This document shows positions 32,581-44,365 of a DNA stretch of 64,000 bases, piece by piece. The notes under the pieces are model-generated. The model was given only the letters and a program-made list of their open reading frames with translations, had not been told where the DNA came from and did not search any database. A program made the translations under genes and the position numbers. The DNA is from Lathyrus oleraceus. Taxonomy: Eukaryota > Streptophyta > Magnoliopsida > Fabales > Fabaceae. The number at the start of each line of letters is the position of its first letter. Position 1 is the stretch's first letter. The stretch spans positions 250,349,575 through 250,413,574 of the forward strand of contig NC_066579.1 in NCBI RefSeq assembly GCF_024323335.1. Direction: 5' to 3'.

Positions 32581-32790
32581 ACCCGCTGGACAAAAGAAAA
32601 AGAGTCCAGGCAAAAAAAAGGGGCATCCCGACGAACCAAAAAAAAAAAGAGGTTCGGGAAAAAATTAGGGATATAAAAATAAAAAATGTACACCCGGTGA
32701 GTCGAAAACCCGGAAGGGCGGCTTCGGCAAAAAAGGGTATCCCGGTGGATTGAAAACCCAAAAGGGCGGTCCACGCAAAAGAGGGAATAC
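32581..32790 (+). promoter_or_regulatory. Hairpin array directly after pol (E4 copy)
   Basis: Four inverted repeats follow the pol stop: CTGGAC/GTCCAG, CGAACC/GGTTCG, a weak GTGAGTC one, and GTGGA/TCCAC. The last two enclose inner CCC-N4-GGG stems (GGAA or AAAA loops). Shared links between them look like GGCAAAAAAGGG and ATCCCG. The strand is strongly purine-rich. E6 has the same array. Confidence 0.55.
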
Positions 32791-34189
32791 GCGAATTACT
32801 GCAATCTAAGTTCATTCGTGTTATATCACTGTTTCATTCAATCCGGCAATCTTCAAAGTTTAAAGATCGACTAATCATCCACTTCAAAAAGTAAGATGAG
32901 CAGAGCGTCTTGAGGTCATACGAGCCATAGCAAAGTCGAAACTCAGTGGGACCCGTATCCACATTGCCATTAGGATAGTTTCTTTTGTTCAATTTAGAGC
33001 GATCGCCTCTTTTCAGGGATCAGCTTCCTGATGTACTCGCCTATTCCTGGCACAAATTTTTCAACCAATAAAAGTCGAATAATTCAGTTAAAGAGCCTCT
33101 TTATTTTTCATTTATCAGTTTGTTTGCAAAAATGTCTGAATTTTTGATAAAACATATTGCATCTGAACATAATGGTGGCTTTTGCAGATGATTTGCTCAG
33201 GAAAACATTTAAAATTGCTTTGAATGTGCTTAATCCCGGACGGTGAATTCAAACCGAGTAATTCCCCCGGGACATACGTGTGCGATTGCAGGTCACAGGA
33301 ACTGGATGCCAAGTCATCATCCCCAAGCGGTTGACAAAGTCTCTCCTCAGCAGAGCATGTCCCCCAGTAGAGTTGCACCTTGTGTCCCCTGCAACAGCGG
33401 AGTAGTTGCGTACCCAACAGACAAGAGGGTGGTGTTCCCAGTGTTCATTTTATTCCCCAGCAGATTATTTTTAACAGATTTGTTTTGATCCCTAGCCTGA
33501 GGACGATTAGCAAGTTCATATCCCTCAGCAAGGTCCACTTTCCAGAAAAAAGCCAATTTATTTTGGTGGCTCCCTGGTCCCGGCAGACGGATCATTCCCC
33601 ACAGAGCATTCAAGGATTGATACAACGATTCGTTCCCTACCGGAATTTGCTTCCCCAAGCAGATTCCTTGTTACACTATGCATAACATTTGCATTTTCAT
33701 GCATATCATATCAAGCATACACATAAGCTGATAAACAGGTTCTTCAAAGCAGACTGAAGAATTACTTTACAACCAAAGTCATGAGATCCAGCCAGAGGAT
33801 CAAGCGTTATTTCCCCAGCAGGAGGGTCATTTCAAAGATTTGGCCTGAGAATCGTTTTCCAATGAGCCAGCCTAAGGTTCAATTTGAAGATTCATCCAGA
33901 GAGTCGCCTACAAGCGTCATTCCCCCGACAAGCCAGCTAGAGGAGTAGATTGACAGCTCAATAGAAAATCAGCCTACAAGAGGATCCAGCCCGCGGATCG
34001 CAATTTAGAAAACAAAAGTCTATTTGAAGAGTCGTTACAACATGTTCTGGCCTGAAGAATATGTACGAAGCCCAAAAAGTAGAATATTCTCGAAGCTGCA
34101 TATCTAACATGAAGATTGGGTGTAGATTTCGAAAGAGGGTCAACCAGCGCATGCCTCAGATGCGAGATCCTGATGATGGGAATTTACCA

Positions 34190-34590
34190 TCAAAACAATC
34201 CAGATCTAGCCAGAAGATCGAAGTCAGGTCTAGCCCGAAGACCGGAAATAGATTCATCCAGAGAATCAAAGAGAATAGATTCATCCAGAGAATCGAAACA
34301 AGAAGATCTAGCCAGAAGATCGAAGAAGATCTAGCCAAAAGATCAAGGAAGATCTAGCCCGAAGATCGAAATAGATTCAGCCAGAGAATCAAAACAAGAA
34401 GATCTAGCCGGAAGATCGAAGTAGATCTAGCCAGAAGATTGAAGTCGTCTCCAGCCCGAGGATCAAAATCGTATCCAGCCGAAGGATCAAAATTAATATC
34501 CAACCCGAGGACTAAATTGAGTATAGATTCAGCCAGAGGATCGAAACTCCAGATTAAGTTAGAAGACTGATTCAGATTCAGCCAGAGGAT
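34190..34590 (+). repeat. GATC-rich tandem repeat in the E4 3' UTR
   Basis: Imperfect units of about 21-24 bp follow the pattern AGATCTAGCCAGAAGATCGA and AGATTCAGCCAGAGAATC. Looser copies extend back to about 33785. Ogre 3' UTRs are known hypervariable sites that can seed satellites. Confidence 0.8.
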
Positions 34591-34740
34591 CGGAAGAAAA
34601 ATAAACAACAAGGTGTATTTCATCATTTTTGTGGTGTTCTCAGAGCGCAAATTTTCGGTCTGTCTTTGGTATTCAATCACAGCTCACCCTATTTGTCTGA
34701 TAAGCTGTTCGCATTCATCCTGCTCCGGTTAGCTGATGAT

Positions 34741-34754
34741 TGAATATGGGCAGC
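34741..34754 (+). promoter_or_regulatory. E4 polypurine tract (weak)
   Basis: TGAATATGGGCAGC abuts the 3' LTR. E6 has TGAATAAGGGCAGC in the same place. It is not a clean purine run, so the primer end is uncertain. Confidence 0.5.
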
Positions 34755-37191
34755 TGTAACACCCCAAAATTTGCCCTCCTCATTCATGCATTCATTTTTA
34801 GGTCATTTAGCATTTCATATTGCATTTCATCATGTCAATCAGGATCAGATCCAAGAAGCTTGAACATTATCCAAGACATTATGTGGTTTCTATCCGGGTA
34901 ATCAGTCAACACAAGGGAAAGACTTGAGTTACTCCCAACAGGTTCAAATGGGGCCTATTCATCATTCAGAACGCTAATCTTGAAGGAGCAAAAATCTGAG
35001 CTGTCATGCTCGCTAGGCGAGCAGAATGGTTCGCCTAGCGAATCTGAACTGTCATGCTCGCTAAGCGAGCAGATCCTTCGCTAGGCGAAGCCCACGCATT
35101 TTGAGAAATATAACAGAAAGTTTTGGTCTTGAATTCCCTTCATTTTGAGCCCACAAAGCCACAAAAATCAGGCTATAAATTCAGAATTATTTTGAGCCAA
35201 ACCAGGCTATTCCTATTATCAGAGAGAGCTAGAACAGAGCGAACAGGATTCAGAGCAACCTCCAAGGACTGAAAGGAATTCATCTGCAAAGAACATATTC
35301 TGCCTCATACAAACCCTAAGATTGCCCTGCAAATCCAATCGGGCAATTCAATTTCATTCGATCTCTCCGATCAGGTTCGCCTTATTCCCGTTATTTTATG
35401 CTTTTAATTTGAATACTCTGAATGTGTGAGGTATCGTTCAGTTTTGCCCACGGGTTTAGATATGCATGAATGTATAAGACAATACCTTGAATGTTTAATC
35501 GTTTCGTTTCTCATGGGTACCATAGGGTTTGGGTTACCGAGATCAGACTGTTATCAATGAAGAACCCAGAACCCGCAGGCACTCGCTAGCCGCTTCGCTA
35601 GGCGAGCCTGCAGCGAAGCCTCACTAAGCGAAGCAGTAGCGATCGTGACAGCAGTTGCTTTTCTGTTTGCTCTAATCTGTTTTGTGTTCGTCATGTCACG
35701 TTAACTTTTGATTACCCTATCTTGTTTCTCTAACCTGTTTGTTGAGTTTTTTTGTGAGGGCTCACATGACTCTTGTAGAGATGGCTTGCTTGGTATTCCA
35801 CTTTATTTGTGGGATACCACCTAGAGGTTTATTCAGATTACTGGTACTGACTTGTTCTCTTTGATGGTGCCAGCTTGAGAGATCTCTGGGTTTCTTATTT
35901 CTTTATTTGTTGTTGCTTCGGATCTTTATCCGTGCGGTAGATCTCTTGATCCCTTTATTTTTCCCGCATTTTACCGCTTTCGTAGCTGGAAGACCTCGAA
36001 TGGAGGCAATGTTTTGTGTGTTTACTTTTGTGCCTAAAAGACCTCCAAGAAGAGGCACCAGTGCTAAAGACCTCCACGGAGAGGAAATTGACGGATAAAA
36101 GGGATTAGTAGTCAATCCCCCGTTAGTCAGTGCGTCGTTCTTCAAGATCACACTACCTGTCGATGCTTCAGAACAAAAGCCGAAGATCTTTTGTCCGGTC
36201 GGTCAGTGGAGAGGGTTCCATCTTTCTGAACCCCCACTTTTTGTCATGAGCTCACCCTGTCCAGGGTTAAGAGCTATGAGGTCTTATCCTCATTACCCTT
36301 TTGATTTGCTCACCCTGACGTTCAGTGTCAGTGGTTAAGAGCCCATTTGATTACCTTTCCATGGCTTGTTTGTCGAGGTTGATATGACCCCTCTTGACTA
36401 AAGCCCTACCCCTGTGTGTTTGAGCCCCTTTACTGGCGTGTTTACTTTATGCATGTTTGTTTTGTATGGTTTGATCGTCTCCCCGTAGGGTTGCTAGGCT
36501 TCGTATAGTCTCCCGTTTGCATGTCTATTAAGGTAGCGCGGTTCCTTCGTCTAGGACTGCCTTTTTGCATGAGCATCCCTAAAACACCAATAACTCATTG
36601 ATTTCTCTTCTCCTAAGAACACGTTTACTCCTTCTACTACAGGCGAGTAAGTCTCCAAAGGTCGAGCATCCGGTAGATTGCGTTGTAACGTCGTTCACCC
36701 CAAAACACAACCCTTACCCCGTAGTTAGCCGAACTACGTTTTTCTATGATTCTCATTCCAGATGAGATACGTAGGCATAAGACGCGATGTCTTACCGAGC
36801 ACACTTCCCCTTAACCCCTAGGTAGCCGAGCTACGAAGACTCTGATTCTCATATTCAGATGAGATACGTATGTAGTGGATGCGACATCCGTGCGAGTCAT
36901 TTTCTTCCCCCCCCCCTTTAATAAATAGTACATTAGATAAACCCACACCCTTTAGACAAGAACAACAAGAGTGGATCCCGTAGAGTACTACGGGTGCGTA
37001 GGGGTGCTAATACCTTCCCTTCGCATAATCGACTCCCGAACCCAAGATTTGGTTACGAGACCTTGTCTTTTCCTTTCCTTTTCCAGGTTTACTTCGAGCG
37101 TTTCCTTTCCCTCCCTCGGGATAAATAACGCACGGTGGCGACTCTTCTGTCATTTCTTCTTCGCCGGTTGTTTTTTTGGCAGGTTGCGATA
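34755..37191 (+). repeat. E4 3' LTR
   Basis: 2437 bp, starting TGTAACACCCC and ending GGTTGCGATA. It matches 22155-24553 apart from substitutions, an extra ~54-bp stretch near 35757-35811, one palindromic unit fewer near 35618, and a shorter C run. TATA box at 35174-35180. Confidence 0.93.
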
Positions 37192-37196
37192 GGTGG
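37192..37196. other. E4 target site duplication, right copy (GGTGG)
   Basis: Repeats 22150-22154. E3 gag resumes after it. Confidence 0.93.
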
Positions 37197-38518
37197 CTTG
37201 AGCTTTATTTGAGAGTTGTTGTGCTAACTGTCCCACTTGAACTTCTAGATTCTTAAATTCAATTGTGGCGTTCCTTTGGTTGTTCCTTGTCTCTTCCTGA
37301 AATTGGGAATTTTGAGCAATCATCTTTTCAATAGTTATTTCCCAGTTTGCTTTATGTGGTGCTTGTTGCTGATGTTATTGTAGGAATTGATTCTGAAAGT
37401 TCTGTTGAGGCTGAAACGGTTGTTGATTCTGATATTGCACTGGACCCTACTTTTGAACATTACCCTGCTGATCTTGCCAAAAAAAGTTTGGATGATTCTT
37501 CCAACTTAGGTTGTAAGTATTAAAATATGGATTATTTTGTTGGATTAACTTCTTTTACATGCTGAAGGTGTTTAACGCAATACATGGAAAAATGAGAACC
37601 TCCACAAAATTCACAACTAACTATAGTAGCTTGTTGGACTTGAGCTACCTGCTGAGTACCTACATTTAATTCCTTAAGTCTCTTTCCAACTTCAGTTGTG
37701 ACCTGATCTTCTAATTTAACAACATGCGTAGCCAGTTTCCCATCAATCACCCCTTCAGGTTTACTTGTGCATCTATCATATAATTCAAGATGTTCATCTG
37801 CAACAATGGCTTCAATGTTCTTCTTTATATAGGTGGTTGTGGTAAAACTGGATGAGCCACCAGCAACCGTATCAATCAACTGCTTCGTCTTCAACCTGAG
37901 CCCATTTAAAAACATTTGCATTTGTTCAGTTTGATCTAGATTATGTGTAGGACATGCAACCAAGAGTCTCTTGAATCTTTTATGCGCATCACCTAATGAT
38001 TCACCTTCCCTCAGCTTAAAGTTTAGAATTTCATATATTTTTCTAAGGAAAACTGAAGCTGGAAAATACTCATTCAGGAAGGTCATTTCCATCTCTTCCC
38101 AAGTGGTGGTGCTATTAGCTAGGAGTGAATAAAACCATTCTTTTGCATCCTCTGCTAGAGTAAAAGAAAACATGCTCAGTTGCTTACTTTCTTCAGTATG
38201 CCCTTCTATCTTCAGAGTAGTACTCATTATCAGAAACCTCTGCAGATGTTTGTTGGCATCTTCGTTTATTTTTCCCATGAAAGGTCTCTTTTTAAGTTGG
38301 CAGATTGTAGTAGGATGCAACTGAAATTTGGGAATATTCATTGGTTGGTTTGCTATTGTCAATCGACCACCCGGTGCTTTTGTTCTTCCATAATCACCCA
38401 ATAATCTTTCAGGTTATGGATCAACCATTATTAGCTCTTCTTATTTTTCTGACTCTGTATTTGAATGGTTAAAGTTATTTTCCTCGTGTTCTGTGAATTT
38501 TTGCAACCGAGCTTTCAT
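37197..38518 (-). pseudogene. gag: E3 gag, several nonsense codons
   Basis: Minus-strand Athila-type Gag. I place the likely start at the ATG at 38518, because the frame is continuous with the long open part and the alternative at 38401 is not an ATG. In-frame stops occur at 38443-38441, 38416-38414 and 37534-37532, with at least one more near 37375. Capsid motifs are WFYSLLANSTTTWEEME, FLNEYFPAS, LREGESLGDAHKRFKRLL, CPTHNLDQTEQMQMFLNGL. A compact zinc-finger-like motif CEFCGGSHFSMYC follows (about 37610-37572). A Gln-rich tail continues to the E4 insertion and joins 22149. Confidence 0.87.
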
Positions 38519-38691
38519 GAGCTGAGCGCGTAAGGTTCTCTCAATTTCTGAGTCAAAATGTCAAAAGCAGATTATTAATAACAAAATAATAATAATAATA
38601 AAAATAAAATAGAAACTGAAACAAATATTTTTGTTGCAGAGCAACAAAACTTTAAATACAATAAAACTATGAACTCTATAATCTTTCGCAG
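38519..38691 (-). other. E3 leader
   Basis: Short A/T-rich untranslated leader between primer site and gag, with an ATT/AAT microsatellite near 38587-38610. Confidence 0.7.
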
Positions 38692-38709
38692 TCCCCGACA
38701 ACGGCGCCA
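38692..38709 (-). promoter_or_regulatory. E3 primer binding site (tRNA-Asp type)
   Basis: On the minus strand TGGCGCCGTTGTCGGGGA, a near-perfect match to the tRNA-Asp type site, six bases from the LTR end. Confidence 0.88.
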
Positions 38710-38715
38710 AAAACT

Positions 38716-40157
38716 TGATCAGTAAATTAGCAAGTGTATTAATCTTCAAATGTAGTAATAAGGGAAATTTTCACAAGTATCGATCTCAAGGACTGCTTGA
38801 CGATACATAGTTCATTTTTTATCTTAGTTAAACAAAAGCCTTGGGGATTTTGGATTGTTTGTCTAAACAGTTGAAAATAAAATGCAATAGAAGGTAAAAA
38901 TAGCAGTTGAACAAATTAAAAGATATTATGAGTAAACATGCAAGGGAAGGTGTATGATTGGATTCATCAACAATAGTAAATTAACCTTGTAACAACTTAA
39001 TTCAATAATATTGACTACCAGTTATTAAGAGTGTTTACTTTTAAGTCCTTAGGGATAAAACCTTTAATCATTCAAATTAATCCTTATGTCCATAGTGAAT
39101 TACAAATGAAATTAAGCATTATTTTAATAAAGAATATTCCGGTTTCCACAGGGTATCCCTAGGCCTAGGTGATATCTACTATTAATTACTCACAATTAAG
39201 CATCAACAATGACAGTCAAGCCTAAATACCACAAATCAATCTCAATTTTTCCGAAAGAGAAAGCATTAAGCACAAATTACAAAGAAGTCATATATCATAA
39301 AATCAAAGTCATTACAAGGTAAAAATCTAAAAATGCATCATAAATCTGAATCAGGGACATCCCATAGCATTTGGGGGTTTAACTACTCATAATAATAAAG
39401 AAAAACATAGTAAAATTCATAAAAATTACAGATCTAGAGATGAAATAAGTCTTCAATCACTTAAAGCTCATGAAAATCGTGATCCACCTTGAATATCTGA
39501 GTTTTCCCGCCTTCTACACTTGTTTATGCCGTCAAAATCCATCCCCAAATTCGTCTGAAACTAAAAAAATCACTTTTTGGCTCTAAATACTTGAAACTGG
39601 GCCTTTTTTGAGATGATGGACATCCATACCCATATGAGGGGTATCATATCTATATGGGGGGTGCCATACGCATATGGGGGCAAGTCATACGCGTATCGGC
39701 AGAAACGTGCATTTTTTCAGATCTGGTACGCGTATGACCAAGTTGATACACATATGGGCAGAAAATTTTAAATTATTCTTTGGTGTATTCATGAAAGTTG
39801 TATCCCTAGATGTTAGCTTTCATCTTCTTCCGGTCCCAAGTCATTCTAAGTTACGACGCTCTAGTTATGATCAAATTACTACACACCTATCATGATGTAA
39901 AACTTGTTGAAAAATAGATTTTCCCAATTTTTATGAAAATTCTCCGTGTTCCTTTTCCGGCCATATCATTGACTTCCTCCGACCTAAAAAACATGTTAAC
40001 CTTCACAACAAGATAAAAAATACCAGGAATGATTAAAACATATATAAATACGAAACTAAAGAAACTGACATAGAAACCACTCAAACTATATGCAAATAAT
40101 TCGCCTACTTTCACCTATTAAAAAAATAATAACTATATCACAAATCGTGATTAATCA
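38716..40157 (-). repeat. E3 5' LTR
   Basis: On the minus strand it starts TGATTAATCA at 40157, exactly where E5 pol homology stops, and ends GATCA at 38716. It is 1442 bp. A cluster of ATACGCGTAT-like palindromes lies at 39640-39760. The partner LTR is outside the window, so the ends rest on the pol junction and the primer-site spacing. ACCAT (40158-40162) is the candidate target duplication. Confidence 0.82.
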
Positions 40158-41283
40158 ACCATGTCATAGTTCCATTTATAGAGCACATCACCATTGAGGA
40201 AGAATTGAGATGCCAATCTTCTAAGTGTTTTCCTATCTATGCTTGAAGCGTTTGCATGATACTTTTATTTCTGTAGGAACAACTTGATATCGTAAAACCA
40301 AGGTTTATTATCTGTTTCTGCTTCCACTGCTATGCAATATGATAGTTCATCCAAACATTTAATTCTTATAGAAAGGGCTTCATTGTACCATTTGACTTTG
40401 AACATGGATGATAAAGTAGCTAAGTCGTCAGCTAGCCGATTCTCTTCTCGAGGGATGTAGTGGAAAGTAATATCATCAAAGTAAGTGATCATATTTTAGG
40501 CATGGTCCCGATATTTGATTATCTTAGAATTATTTGTTCCCCATTCCCCATTGATTTGATTAATAGCGAGAGCATAGTCTCCGTAAACTTCTAAGATCTT
40601 GATCCTTAAGTCGATAGCTTCGCCGAGAACTGAGATGCATGCTTCATACTCTACCATGTTGTTGGTGTAGGTAAAACATAACCTAGCTGTAAATGGAATG
40701 TGATAACCCGTTGGAGAGGTTATGATAGCCCCGATCCCATGTCCTTCTGCATTTGAGGCACCATCAAATATGATCTTCCATCGATATCCTGGTTTCGGTC
40801 CTTCATCGGGCCCTAGAGTCTTACAATCCCTTATTACCATAATGTCTTCATCGGGGAAGTCAAATTGTATAGGTTGATAATCTTCCATTTGCTGGTGAGT
40901 GAGATAATCTACTAACACACTTCCTTTGATGGCCTTTTGCGTGACGTATTGGATGTCATACTCAGTGAATAACATCTGCCACCATGCTATTCTTCCCGTT
41001 ACTACTGGCTTTTCAAAGATATACTTAGTAGGATCCATCTTGGATATTAGCAAGGTAGTATGACACACCATGTATTGCCTTAGACGTCTAGCACCCCAGA
41101 CTAAAGCACAACAAGTTTTCTCCAAGAGCGAATCTTGGGATTCGCAATCGGTGAATTTCTTGCTTAGGTAGTAGATTTCATGCACTTTTCTTCCGGTCTC
41201 ATCTTGTTTCCCTAGTGAATATCCCATAGAACCGTCAAGTGCTGTTAGGCACGTCTTCCTGGAACTGGTGGTATCAAGATAGG
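40158..41283 (-). pseudogene. E5: Ogre-type pol fragment (RNase H and second RNase H)
   Basis: Minus-strand remnant of an older Tat-lineage pol, less similar to E4 and E6 than they are to each other. Order: end of RT/first RNase H (ALDGSMGYSLGKQDETGRK, ISKMDPTKYIFEKPVV), second RNase H (KIIFDGASNAEGHGIGAII, YIPREENRLADDLATLSSM), and the start of the pre-integrase region (FFLNGDVLYK). It ends abruptly at the E3 LTR on the left and the E6 LTR on the right. A frameshift lies near 41250, with stops at 40493-40495 and 40265-40267. The rest of E5 must lie outside the window on both sides. Confidence 0.88.
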
Positions 41284-42967
41284 TGTCGCTCCCTGGATTT
41301 TCATCCTGGTACAAACGCGAAGTGGCGTGGAAAAGGTAGAGTCGCCAGCATAGCATTTTTATCCCGAAGGAATGGTAATGCTGTAAAAAACCGAAGAAAA
41401 ACGGAGAAGGCGAGGTCTCGGACCAGAGGGACGGGTAAGGTAGTCGGTTACGAAACCGGGAAGGTATTAGCACCCGGATCGTCCGTCGTACTCGACGGGA
41501 TCCACGCATGCTAGCAATTGTTTCAAAGGGTGAGGGTATCTGAAGCTGCTACAAATAAAAAGACCGAAAAGGTTGAGAAGAAAGAGATGAGGGACAAAGG
41601 AAAGAGACTGGGGACTTTTGTTCGCCAAGCTTTAGCTCGTGCCTACGTATCCTCTCGTGCAATGAGGAAGTCAGAACGCCGTAGTTCGACTCAAAGAGAC
41701 TCGATTGTGTTTTGGGAAGTTTGAACTGCTATTGTCTATGCTCAAGTGTTTGACTCGTCTAGCTCGAGTGCATGCTGTCTTGCAATAGACGGGAGAAGCA
41801 AGTTTGCGTTTGGAATAAAGATGAAGAGAAGACAATTCCCGAAGGAAAAACGATTATTGTTTGTTTTGAGGAGTTTTAGGAATTTTTGACTTTTGAAGTT
41901 TGTTCAAGCGATTGAGCTTAATTCTTCAACAATGGAGTGAATATACCAGATATCACTCCGAAATGGAATGTAAACGACATACTCTAAGTATGGAGGAAAT
42001 CCCCAAACTCACTTCCATAGTTCAAGCTCTAAGCTCAAGAACTTTTCCTTTGTTAAGTGATTTTTATCATTGATTAGATGAAGAAGTGTTTTTTAGGGTT
42101 TTAAAGCTACCTCTTGAGGGAGACTTGTCCATCAATGCTAGAACCCTACAATCCCAATCCTGAGATGAGATGGACATAGAATTCTTAACATGAGGCTCAA
42201 GTTACAAGAGATGGCTTTATTATTTTATTAAGTGTCTTATGATTAAGTATGAAGATGATAAGAGAGACTCAAGAGAGACCAAAGGAAAAATATAAAGGGG
42301 GACTAATCAATCCTAGTTGTTGTCATGCTTGGATGTTCTTAGGGTTTGAGAGGTTTAAGAGAAACTACCATGGAAGGCCACCATCTTCATGAAGCACCAA
42401 GGAAAGGAGAAGAAGAAAAGAAAGTGAAGAAAAGAGAAGAAAGAAGAATGGAATCAACTTACTTCTCAAAGAAGTTAAGTTGTTCCATGAAAGGGAGTCA
42501 AGGATCAAGTACTCAAGCATACAAACAGAACTATATGACTCATAAAGTTTTAATCAAAAGCCAATTTATGTCAACTTATGCCACAGGTAATTCACTATGT
42601 CTTAAAACAACACAAAATGCAACAAAGACATCATAAGCAAACTCATGCAATTATGTGTCAAGACAAATGAACATGGCAGCAAGGTATGCACATCATAAAC
42701 ATGTCAAATGAGCTATGAAATTAGTATGCAAACCCCCAAGTTCATATCATAAGCATAGAATCATTTTTGGATCAAAAACAAACAAGGTGTACCACGAAAC
42801 CTTAATGCATCTTTCATGCTCAAAATGAATGCAAAACGAAACTCATCATGGATCAATGAATAAGGACTTGATACATTCATCATATAATAAGGTAGAACAC
42901 ATGTGCAAAGGCACCAAACTAGAATCTAAGTGTAACCACATGAATCATGTTATCAAAGTTCATAAAA

Positions 42968-43067
42968 GTTCGCAAAAACACCTAAGTATGGAAGCCCTAA
43001 ACCTCTTGTTAAACGAATGCACCAAAAGGGTTCGCAAAAACACCCAAGTATGGAAGCCCTAAACCTC
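42968..43067. repeat. 38-bp direct repeat in the E6 LTR
   Basis: GTTCGCAAAAACACCTAAGT and its continuation at 42968-43005 recur at 43030-43067 with one difference, 62 bp apart. Confidence 0.85.
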
Positions 43068-44365
43068 ATGACATACATACTAAAACAAGTGCAAAAGGAT
43101 TGGTTTCAACACTCAAAGGAAATGGCACAAGTGCCTCATGCAAAGTAAGCATCAAAATAGGGACCAAAATGCAAACATCAACTTCAAAAATCCAAATCAA
43201 ATTGAAAATGCATCATAAATTCAAGGAAATTTAACACAAGGTTCCTATAAGCATATATAAACACCCTGCAGAAAATCATGAGCATCCAGATCCATTTGAT
43301 ATGCAAACTAAAATTGGGAAATTAAGAATGCAAAAATGTGACAGAAAATGCAACATTTAAATTCATGTGTCAAACCCTAGTAAAATATCATAGAAAATGT
43401 CCAAACAAGTTACTGCATCTTAGCATCATGTATGAGGATGGTGTGTGCAAACGGTTGGGCCAGAATTATTAATATTTGGAATTTCATGAAGGTTTGAATG
43501 CAAATGATCAAAAAATGCACATAATTGAATCAGAAAATCATATTAAATTCTACGTGGCATGAAATTTTTTGAAAATGATACAAAAAATCAAAGACTCAAT
43601 AAGGAACACCCACAAAACATTTCAGAATTTTTTTGACAATTTTTACTATTTTTAAAAAAATGAAACAAAAACATGCAGAATAGTGTGACATGTATACATA
43701 TGGCATCAATTGGTCAACAAGTCACTTAAGTGACTTAAATGAAAAAAAATAAAATAAATCAGAATTAACATGGGCACTTTGATCAAATCCAAGCCATCAT
43801 GATCGGACGACTGGGAGGTTGTCTTCAACCTCCAGCCCTGTGAATAGTGACGCGACGGAAAAGGCCACCGCCGGTAGGGTTCCGGCGGCGGCGCCTTAGG
43901 TTGCGCGAAAAGGCACAAGAACGGGGTTACCCCCCCTAAATCACACGCTACGAATCCAAATCCGACCTTAGTTTTTCCTAAAACTCAAAGAATAATGAGA
44001 TACGAACAACACAACCTTGGATCTTAAAACTTTAAATCCACATAACTTTCATGATACACGTCCGTTTTAAAAAGTAAACATATCAGGATCGTCACCACGG
44101 AATATAGATCATAATACACGTAAAAAATTCAAGTTCTAAAGGTATGAAAAATAAACTCACCGAGATATTGAGGAGCTTGAATTATACCGAGATAAGCCTC
44201 CAAACGGTGCAGATCTCCCCCTTTTAACCTATGATCACGAAGTATGCCCCTAGATCGGATTGGCCCTCGGTATGTGATGAGATTCGAAAGAGAAAAGTGT
44301 GGGTGCAATTTTTTGTGAATCTGATAAATGTGTGCAGCTCCCCTGTGAATTAGGGTTTGGTTGGC

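Larger units (their letters stand above)
32578..34754 (+). other. E4 3' untranslated region
   Basis: 2.2 kb. In order: a hairpin array (32581-32790), a stretch matching E6 with many CCCCAGCAG-like words (33260-33900), a GATC-rich tandem repeat (34190-34590), then a conserved end with a weak purine tract. No gene. The frames at 33115-34680 are low-complexity shadows. Confidence 0.75.
22155..37191 (+). mobile_element. E4: Ogre-type (Tat) retrotransposon lacking ORF1
   Basis: 15 kb, with LTRs of 2399 and 2437 bp starting TGTAACACC, an Arg-type primer site, gag-protease, an intron-like gap, RT/RNase H/second RNase H/integrase, a 2.2-kb 3' UTR with tandem repeats and a GGTGG target duplication. 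The Ogre ORF1 expected between primer site and gag is missing. From about 25300 to 34778 it closely follows E6, but its LTRs and leader do not. Confidence 0.93.
19773..40157 (-). mobile_element. E3: Athila-like element lacking RT and integrase, interrupted by E4
   Basis: Read on the minus strand: 5' LTR (40157-38716), Asp-type primer site, leader, gag (38518-37197), then a jump across E4 to gag C-terminus and protease (22149-21274), a small unrecognised frame, the conserved post-integrase motif (20942-20896), 3' UTR and polypurine tract (19794-19784). No RT, RNase H or integrase is present between protease and the post-integrase motif, so it is a deletion derivative or a non-autonomous element. 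Its 3' LTR is left of the window, displaced by E1. Confidence 0.88.

Noticed and set aside
32454..32815. Minus-strand frames over the Ogre hairpin array as a short gene (also 47160-47438 plus strand)
   Set aside because: They read the opposite strand of pol's end and the repeat linkers; the Phe/Leu-rich peptides have no conserved features apart from the DNA repeats.
34190..34590. CRISPR-like regular repeats
   Set aside because: Units are contiguous and variable with no unique spacers, they lie in an Ogre 3' UTR, and the DNA is a plant genome.
42346..43062. Small open frames in the E6 LTR
   Set aside because: Low-complexity Lys/His/Ser peptides inside a long LTR, without conserved motifs or a good context.
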